A stretch of 44,033 nucleotides of DNA from an uncultured Prevotellaceae bacterium. GTDB taxonomy: Bacteria > Bacteroidota > Bacteroidia > Bacteroidales > Bacteroidaceae. The stretch spans positions 1 through 44,033 of the forward strand of contig CAMHJQ010000025.1 of the NCBI GenBank assembly GCA_946185485.1, written 5' to 3'. Every line of letters starts with the position of its first letter. Position 1 is the stretch's first letter. The translations under genes and the position numbers were made by a program. The notes under the pieces were generated by a model. It saw nothing but the letters and a program-made list of their open reading frames with translations. It had not been told where the DNA came from and made no database searches. This document shows positions 16,511-22,160 of this stretch, one piece after another.

Positions 16511-17806
16511 TTACTCTGTTTCAAGGTAAATACTTCCGAGGAAAGGCAGGTCCACCAACTTGCCCTGCTTGTAGGCGTTGTATGGATTCATCGTCTTGTG
16601 CAGGCCGAGTGAAGAGAGTCGCTTCAGTTGCGTAGCCCCCTGACTGCTCTTATCGGTAAACCACACGATGTCTCTGCGAATAAAGTCCTCGTTCAGCAGA
16701 TTGATGTCATGAGTGGTCATCAGCAACTGCGACGAACCCTCGCTATTGGCCAGGAACAGTTTGATGAAATAAGCAAGCAGTTCATAGTGGATGCTGGTCT
16801 CAATCTCGTCAATAGGAATAAAGTTGTTCTCGTGCAACACGTAGTACAGCACGATTGACATGCCCAAGAACCGATGCGTACCGGCAGACTCCAGCTTCTC
16901 ATGCAACTCATATTCCCCATCCTCACCAGTATGTCTGAACATAATATCATCAAACTTGATGGTGCCACGCTTAAGCATTTCTATCTTAGCCTCCTCTGAT
17001 ATCGGAGCACTCTTGATGGTCTTCTCCATTTCAGGAGTGATGGGCTCTTCGCGCTCGTCGAGTGTCATGTCAACGATATTGAAGTCGCTGGCTTTCAGCA
17101 ACTGGAGTAGGAAACGCTTTTTCTTGCCGTCCTTGTCATTTCGAAGTTCGTTTTTTACATCATACGACAGATAGTCCCTTGGGGTCAAGATACTCTGAAT
17201 GCCCGATAGGAAGAAATCAAACACGTCGTTAAGCTTTGAAACGTGAGCATTCGATTGTCCGAAGGCAGCCATCACCGTGCAATTATTGGTCGTATTGCCT
17301 TCAATAGCACGCTGAGTAGCCTTGTCAATGCCAGCCTTATTGCCAAAAACCACCTCCGTATGGTCGGACTCCGATTGATAGACACGTTTATACAGAGAGG
17401 TAGGACGAGCGCTGGTATATACCATCAGCGATTCTTCGTAGATTCGCTTGCTATCGAATTCCAGGTTCAGGACATACTTCTCTCCGTTCAGCCAGAACGT
17501 CATCTGCATCTGCGAATGCTCATTCCTGCTGTGTTTGTCGAGCAGGAACGGGAAGTACCCCATGCCCTCATTCTTTGATTCAGGCTTGTTGAGCATGATG
17601 CTACGGAAAAACGACAGGGCTTGGAGCAAGGTAGTTTTACCGCTGGCATTACTACCATACACGATACCAATCTTCAGGAGTTCCACTCCTTCTGCCACTT
17701 CGTGAACATATTGATCACGCATATTGCCATCATTGGTCGGCACAAAACTAATAGTTTGCCGCTCCCTGATGCTGTAGAAATTCTGTACTTGAAACTCCTG
17801 TATCAT
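16511..17806 (-). CDS. RloA-like AAA ATPase (ABC/SMC-type, AAA15)
   Basis: A 431-residue ATPase of the AAA15/AAA21 SMC-like class. Walker A is VYGSNASGKTTLLQAL (about 50-61); the C-terminal half has the signature-like AGTHRFLGMSIVLYYVL, Walker B FIPIDEIETSIHYELL and the switch histidine LLMTTHDINLL. RloA is thought to form a ring or scaffold that holds the RloB effector and releases it on phage attack. The ATG at 17804-17806 (MIQEFQVQNFYS) is preferred because a good promoter lies at 17839-17869, inside the longer open frame. The next gene, rloB, starts six bases after the stop. Confidence 0.85.
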   Translation of the reverse strand: MIQEFQVQNFYSIRERQTISFVPTNDGNMRDQYVHEVAEGVELLKIGIVYGSNASGKTTLLQALSFFRSIMLNKPESKNEGMGYFPFLLDKHSRNEHSQMQMTFWLNGEKYVLNLEFDSKRIYEESLMVYTSARPTSLYKRVYQSESDHTEVVFGNKAGIDKATQRAIEGNTTNNCTVMAAFGQSNAHVSKLNDVFDFFLSGIQSILTPRDYLSYDVKNELRNDKDGKKKRFLLQLLKASDFNIVDMTLDEREEPITPEMEKTIKSAPISEEAKIEMLKRGTIKFDDIMFRHTGEDGEYELHEKLESAGTHRFLGMSIVLYYVLHENNFIPIDEIETSIHYELLAYFIKLFLANSEGSSQLLMTTHDINLLNEDFIRRDIVWFTDKSSQGATQLKRLSSLGLHKTMNPYNAYKQGKLVDLPFLGSIYLETE

Positions 17807-17838
17807 AGTCGTACCATTAAATAATTGAATTATGAGTG

Positions 17839-17869
17839 CAAATATACAACAAGAAAGCCGATTTTGCAA
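17839..17869 (-). promoter_or_regulatory. Promoter of the RloA-RloB operon
   Basis: Minus-strand TATATTTG (17839-17846) and TTG (17867-17869), 20-base spacer. It fixes the rloA start at 17806. Confidence 0.75.
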
Positions 17870-18104
17870 ATTTAATTGAGAATTTCGTGAAATATTCACC
17901 GTATTTTTAAATATAAATAACTTTTTAGGACTTCAAAGCCCCAAAATCGGCGAAATAGCGTATCGTCCTTGGTGAGGTTACGGCTCGCGCCCCGCGGCAT
18001 TACGGCTCGTTGGTTTGCCTCATTTGAGATAGGCATTTTTTCTGAATATTCGACTCTTTTCGCAGTTTTTTTGCTCAAGGAGCCGTTATTCCGCATCTTT
18101 TTAG

Positions 18105-18112
18105 TACCTTTG
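18105..18112 (+). promoter_or_regulatory. -7 element five bases before a start codon (leaderless gene)
   Basis: TACCTTTG matches TAnnTTTG and ends five bases before the ATG at 18118, so the transcript would begin at or near the start codon. No TTG at the usual distance. Confidence 0.5.
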
Positions 18113-18117
18113 CACTT

Positions 18118-18618
18118 ATGAAACAGAGCAAGGAGTTTATCCAAGACGAAATATACGGTGAAAGACTACTGATTAGCGTAAATGCTGACCCAAGAGAGTT
18201 GCAGAGCAACATCCGTGCTGCTCGTGCTATACTCCATTCCTATTCCGACGTCACCATCACCATTAATGCCCACACTATGTCGTTTGGTCACAAGAATCCT
18301 GAATACACAATCGACGGGCAACTTGGTGATCGAAAAGGCATAATGGGTGAAAAAGGCGTAACGGCTGGTTTCAAGGCTGCGAAGAAACAAGGCTGTAAGA
18401 TTGTGGTGATAGACCTTGATGAACACATTCTACAGGTACGTTCCTTTGAACTTTCAAAATATATCTCTCGCAGAAAGGCGGACTTTGTCAGCGGAATGAT
18501 TGCCGCCTGCTACATCGTGTTCGATGGTGAAGCGGTAGCTGTTAATGCCAGCGTGCAAACACGTCAAGAGATTATGTCGGCTATCGAAATGCTCAATCCG
18601 GGTACACCATCATATTAA
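18118..18618 (+). CDS. Nuclease-like protein resembling CdiA C-terminal tRNase domains
   Basis: A 166-residue stand-alone protein without signal peptide. The central GHKNPEYTIDGQLGDRK followed by FKAAKKQGCKIVVIDLDEHI resembles the core of CdiA C-terminal tRNase / PD-(D/E)XK-like toxins, where the pattern is NPDY-x-I-x-GK-x-xD, then a Lys-rich helix and an RIVxxL strand. If this is right the protein would cut RNA or DNA. There is no CDI delivery gene and no clear immunity gene next to it; the neighbours are RloAB (divergent) and a restriction-modification operon. It could equally be a housekeeping member of the same fold. Assignment rests on motif memory, not a search. Confidence 0.45.
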   Translation: MKQSKEFIQDEIYGERLLISVNADPRELQSNIRAARAILHSYSDVTITINAHTMSFGHKNPEYTIDGQLGDRKGIMGEKGVTAGFKAAKKQGCKIVVIDLDEHILQVRSFELSKYISRRKADFVSGMIAACYIVFDGEAVAVNASVQTRQEIMSAIEMLNPGTPSY

Positions 18619-18783
18619 AAACTAAAGCCGCAGGTACTCGACCAACGGCTTTGTATAAAAGGAACGGTTGCGGAGCTTGATGTCATCGCGCCTATATGCA
18701 ACTCTCATTCGTGCTGCAAAGATAGGCATTTTTCTGTTATCTTCCAAATTATTTCGCACTTTTTTCTTTTTAGAAGGTAAAAA

Positions 18784-18806
18784 TACAAATATTATTTGTA
18801 CCTTTG
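18784..18806 (+). promoter_or_regulatory. Promoter with overlapping palindromic operator for the methyltransferase operon
   Basis: TACAAATA-T-TATTTGTA (18784-18800) is a perfect 8+8 palindrome whose right end overlaps the -7 element TACCTTTG (18799-18806). Such an overlap suggests a repressor-controlled promoter. No TTG is seen at -33. The segment 18619-18783 before it holds no gene I can support. Confidence 0.6.
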
Positions 18807-18812
18807 CCCCTT

Positions 18813-19091
18813 GAACGCTGGTGCAGACCTCGGTGGAGGTGCCAGTGCGACTTTTGTGGGTGAATAGATAGTTGTATCTATATTCTATAGAGGCTTTTCT
18901 CTAAATTTCCGACCAGAAATGTAACGAGCCTCGTGGAATCGGGATACACCTTTATATGAGGTGTACCCGTTCCTTAATGTCTCGTTACAGGGTCTTTGGT
19001 CGGATACCTAGAGAGAGGGCATAGAGGGAACGTGGTACACTTTCTTTGTATCTGCACTTTGATATCGTTTCACGCAAAAATCCGACCAATT
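18813..19091 (+). ncRNA. Structured leader RNA of the methyltransferase operon (candidate switch)
   Basis: From the predicted start near 18813 to the ATG at 19092. Helices seen: 18816-18821/18842-18847 with 18827-18831/18836-18840; TAGATA/TATCTA 18865-18870/18875-18880; TCTCTA/TAGAGA 18898-18903/19009-19014; TCCGACCA/TGGTCGGA 18908-18915/18997-19004; TGTAACGAG/CTCGTTACA 18920-18928/18981-18989; and a 15-pair apical hairpin with two bulges 18935-18951/18959-18973. A second TCCGACCA (19081-19088) and GTAACG (19098-19103) flank the start codon and repeat the upstream arm (18908-18915, 18921-18926), so the 3' arm 18983-19004 could pair with either. I recognise no named RNA family. Confidence 0.7.
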
Positions 19092-19778
19092 ATGAACGTA
19101 ACGGACGATAAACAAGAACGGCAGGTAGTTTCACGTAAGCGCGTGGCTGACCATGGCGAGGTGTATACCGCCAAAAGGGAGGTCTGCGCGATGCTCGACT
19201 TGGTGAAGGAAGAGACGGAGCGTATTGACTCCCGATTTCTGGAACCTGCCTGTGGCAATGGAAACTTCCTCGTAGAGATATTGAGCAGGAAGATGGAGGC
19301 GGTACGACGGCAATACAGTCGCAACCGCTTCGAGTACGACCAGGCTTCGGCTGTGGCCGTCAGTTCGATGTATGGTGTAGAGTTGCTGCCCGACAATGTG
19401 GAGGCATGCCGCCTGCGTCTGCTGAATCAGTATCTTGAAACCTATCGGGAGCATCAGCATGTGGATGCCTCGCCTGAATTGGAACGATGCATCCGATTTC
19501 TGCTACGGAAAAACATTCTTTGTGGCGATGCCCTCACCATGCTTCAGAACAACGGCGAGCCTATCACGTTCTGTGAATGGACGTTCATAGGCACCAACGG
19601 CAAGGTGAAGCGGCGCGACTTTGAGCTGTCGGAACTGCTTCGCAACGTAGAGTACGACAAGCCAAAGCCTGGCGAGGAGGGCCTGCTATTTGCAGACACG
19701 GGTGAGCCTACTTTTGTCCATCTGCCCAAACGGGAATACCCACTGACTGACTATCTAAAACTGCCTGACTATGAATAA
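19092..19778 (+). CDS. SAM-dependent DNA methyltransferase, first subunit
   Basis: A 228-residue protein with a clear N6-adenine-type SAM site: GEVYTAKREVCAMLDLV and FLEPACGNGNFLVEIL (motif I, about 49-64), then VELLPDNVEACRLRL and NILCGDALTM. It lacks the catalytic NPPY/NPPF motif; where it would be expected the sequence reads EWTFIGTNGKVKRRDFELSELL. I chose the ATG at 19092 because the longer frame from 18996 would run through the structured leader. The stop overlaps the next gene by eight bases. Together with that gene it probably forms one split methyltransferase of a restriction-modification-like system. Confidence 0.75.
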   Translation: MNVTDDKQERQVVSRKRVADHGEVYTAKREVCAMLDLVKEETERIDSRFLEPACGNGNFLVEILSRKMEAVRRQYSRNRFEYDQASAVAVSSMYGVELLPDNVEACRLRLLNQYLETYREHQHVDASPELERCIRFLLRKNILCGDALTMLQNNGEPITFCEWTFIGTNGKVKRRDFELSELLRNVEYDKPKPGEEGLLFADTGEPTFVHLPKREYPLTDYLKLPDYE

Positions 19779-21273
19779 CCGATTAAGCTATAATCCCGAT
19801 GTACTGTCGTGTCTGGCTAACCTGAGCAACGACGAAGTGTTCACCCCACCGCAGCTGGCCAACCAGATGCTGGATATGCTGCCACAGGAGCTGTTTCGGA
19901 GTCCTGACACCAAGTTCCTTGACCCCTGCACAAAGAGTGGTGTCTTTCTGCGAGAGATTGCCAAGCGACTGATTGAGGGACTGGCCGACACGATTCCAGA
20001 CCTGCAACAGCGCATCGACCACATTATGCATCACCAACTTTATGGCATCGCCATCACTCGACTGACCTCCATGATGAGCCGCCGTAGTCTCTACTGTTCG
20101 AAGAGTGCCAGCGGCAAGTATAGCATCTCGCAGTTCGACGATGAGGAAGGCAACGTCCGCTATCGTGACATTCGCCACTCGTGGGTGCAAGGCAAGTGCC
20201 GTTATTGCGGAGCCAGCCAAGAGGTCTATGACCGTGGCAGCGACCTTGAATCTCATGCCTACGAGTTTATTCACACAGACAATCCTAATACATTATATAA
20301 AAATATGACTTTCGATGTAATTATCGGCAATCCGCCGTACCAGCTGAGCGATGGGGGAAATAATGCAAGTGCAATACCTATATATAATAAATTTGTAACT
20401 CAAGCATTAAAACTTTCACCCCGCTATTTGACCATGATTATACCTGCGAGATGGTATGCTGGTGGAAGAGGTTTGGATGATTTTCGTAGTTCAATGCTAA
20501 ACGATAATAGAATTAAAATATTAGTAGACTATTTTGATTCAGAAGAATGTTTTCCAGGAATAGATTTATCTGGAGGAGTTTGCTATTTCTTATGGGATAG
20601 AGAATTCTCGGGGGAAACTTGTGAAGTAACAACAAATATGCATGGTTCACGAAATGTGATGAACCGTCCCTTGCTAGAATTAGGAAATGACTCTTTCATA
20701 CGCTTTAATGAATCTGTGACAATTTTAAGGAAGATTCAATCTAAAGGTGAAAAATCATTCAAAGAATTTGTTAGTAGTCAAAAACCTTTTGGTTTCAGAA
20801 CATTTTTCAAAGGTAAAAGTAAACCATTTAAGGATTCCGTTGTTATATATGCAGCTAATAAGGAGATTGGCTATGTGGCATTTGATGATATAACAACAAA
20901 TAAGAATTGGGTTAATGACTACAAAGTGTATATTTCAAGAGTATATGGAGAAAGAGGAGAATTCCCATATCTGATGATAGGTAAACCTTTTCTTGGAGAA
21001 CCTAACACATGCTGTACTGAAACATATATAGTTATTGGTCCGTTTTCAACTAAGAAACAGGCAGAAAATGTCATTACATATTTGAGAACGAAATTTTTAA
21101 GATTTCTCGTTCTATTAAAGAAAAATACACAAGACGCTCCTGCTCGTGTTTATCAATTCGTCCCTCTCCAAGACTTCTCGAAACCTTGGACGGACGAGGA
21201 ACTATATAAGAAGTACGGACTGACGGACGAGGAAATCCAGTTCATCGAGTCGATGATTCGCCCGATGGAATAA
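19771..21273 (+). CDS. Eco57I-like N6-adenine DNA methyltransferase, catalytic/specificity subunit
   Basis: A 500-residue protein. FTPPQLANQMLDML and FLDPCTKSGVFLREI correspond to the region around SAM motif I, but the motif has Lys where Gly is usual. The catalytic motif IV FDVIIGNPPYQL is at residues about 181-192. A CRYCGAS element precedes it. The C-terminal 300 residues would hold the target recognition domain (TaqI-like), ending in WTDEELYKKYGLTDEE. The bases from about 20281 to 21120 are much richer in A+T than the rest of the gene, which points to exchange of the recognition part. Likely role: protective methylation and target choice in the system formed with the neighbours at 19092 and 22161. 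Confidence 0.8.
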   Translation: MNNRLSYNPDVLSCLANLSNDEVFTPPQLANQMLDMLPQELFRSPDTKFLDPCTKSGVFLREIAKRLIEGLADTIPDLQQRIDHIMHHQLYGIAITRLTSMMSRRSLYCSKSASGKYSISQFDDEEGNVRYRDIRHSWVQGKCRYCGASQEVYDRGSDLESHAYEFIHTDNPNTLYKNMTFDVIIGNPPYQLSDGGNNASAIPIYNKFVTQALKLSPRYLTMIIPARWYAGGRGLDDFRSSMLNDNRIKILVDYFDSEECFPGIDLSGGVCYFLWDREFSGETCEVTTNMHGSRNVMNRPLLELGNDSFIRFNESVTILRKIQSKGEKSFKEFVSSQKPFGFRTFFKGKSKPFKDSVVIYAANKEIGYVAFDDITTNKNWVNDYKVYISRVYGERGEFPYLMIGKPFLGEPNTCCTETYIVIGPFSTKKQAENVITYLRTKFLRFLVLLKKNTQDAPARVYQFVPLQDFSKPWTDEELYKKYGLTDEEIQFIESMIRPME

Positions 21274-21405
21274 ACAAAGAAAACAGAATAATAACACAGG
21301 CGCTCTTTGACAAGATTTTGATTGGAAAATTTGACTTGCGGTCGAATATTGTCGCGACTCAACAAAGGAAATGCAAGCATTTCTTTGTATTCGCTGCTCC
21401 AAAAT

Positions 21406-21436
21406 TTGGAAGTAAAGGAAATAGTTCGTATCTTTG
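21406..21436 (+). promoter_or_regulatory. Promoter of the mntA-hepT pair
   Basis: TTG (21406-21408), 20 bases, TATCTTTG (21429-21436), 16 bases before the mntA ATG. A small hairpin (21363-21374 with 21377-21387) precedes it and could end transcription from the methyltransferase genes. Confidence 0.75.
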
Positions 21437-21452
21437 CAGCAAATTATTCGGT

Positions 21453-21752
21453 ATGGCGATGTTAGTACTTCAAGATTGCATCAACAAGTTGGGTGCTTTT
21501 AAACAAGCTTTCGGCAAGCAGTTCGGTATTCGTAAGCTTGGTATCTTCGGTTCTGTAGCAAGACAAGAGAATACCGAGGATAGTGATATTGACATCGTTG
21601 TAGAAGTTGAAAAACCCACACTTCAGCTGATGTATGAACTGAAGGAGAAACTAAAGGAACTATTTAAGTGTGATGTTGACTTGATCAGGTTCCGGCCTAC
21701 TCTTCGTCCTCTGTTTAAGTCGAATATATTAAACGATGTTGTTTATGTATAA
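21453..21752 (+). CDS. mntA: MntA-type nucleotidyltransferase antitoxin
   Basis: A 99-residue minimal nucleotidyltransferase with the GSVARQENTEDSDIDIVVEV active-site motif (GSxxR-x-DSDID). In HEPN-MNT toxin-antitoxin systems the MNT protein adenylylates the HEPN ribonuclease and so silences it. The start at 21453 (MAMLVLQDCINKLG) follows a strong promoter; the ATG at 21459 is also possible. It overlaps hepT by 17 bases. The pair sits between the methyltransferase and helicase genes of the restriction-like system but has its own promoter. Confidence 0.9.
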   Translation: MAMLVLQDCINKLGAFKQAFGKQFGIRKLGIFGSVARQENTEDSDIDIVVEVEKPTLQLMYELKEKLKELFKCDVDLIRFRPTLRPLFKSNILNDVVYV

Positions 21753-22116
21753 TGACGAGTCGGAAATAAAAGACAGATTAGAGGATATTTTTGAATCTAT
21801 AGAATTGATTCAAGAGTGGAGTAATGGAATGACCCAATTGCACGACTTCATGATTTCGCCAAGTCGCGTTATGGCTTTTAATGCTTGCGTGATGAGGTTG
21901 CAAGTGATTGGAGAGCACGTGGGTAAACTGATGAAAGAAGATAGCAAACCTTTAGACAAATACACTGAAATACCTTGGCATGCAATTTATGGGATGAGAA
22001 ATATCATTTCCCACGAATATGCAAATATTGATGAAGCAATTGTTATCTCGGTCATCAATGACGAGTTACCGAAACTTAAAAAGGTGATTGAGGAACTTCT
22101 TAAGCAGTACTCCTAA
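21736..22116 (+). CDS. hepT: HepT-type HEPN ribonuclease toxin (DUF86)
   Basis: A 126-residue all-helical HEPN protein. The catalytic R-x4-H motif is in MRNIISHEYANID near the C-terminus, with the DUF86-style AFNACVMRLQVIGEHVGKL helix before it. It would cut RNA unless modified by the overlapping MntA. Both genes are complete, in contrast to the broken second pair at 25909-26258. Confidence 0.9.
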   Translation: MLFMYNDESEIKDRLEDIFESIELIQEWSNGMTQLHDFMISPSRVMAFNACVMRLQVIGEHVGKLMKEDSKPLDKYTEIPWHAIYGMRNIISHEYANIDEAIVISVINDELPKLKKVIEELLKQYS

Positions 22117-22160
22117 TCAATTTCTTATATCTGAGCGCCATAACAAATCTATAGAAGGTT

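Noticed and set aside
17807..17899. Longer N-terminus for rloA
   Set aside because: It would start upstream of a well-formed promoter (17839-17869), so it could not be transcribed from it; the ATPase fold begins at MIQEFQVQNF.
18996..19091. Longer N-terminus for the first methyltransferase gene
   Set aside because: The frame is open from 18996, but the extra residues overlap the paired arms of the leader RNA, have no likeness to the family and are Cys/His/Phe-rich as expected of chance translation.
18813..19091. Leader RNA as a retron msr-msd, OMEGA RNA or SAM riboswitch
   Set aside because: No reverse transcriptase or TnpB gene is present, and the helices do not match the SAM riboswitch layouts I know. 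Left as an unnamed structured leader.
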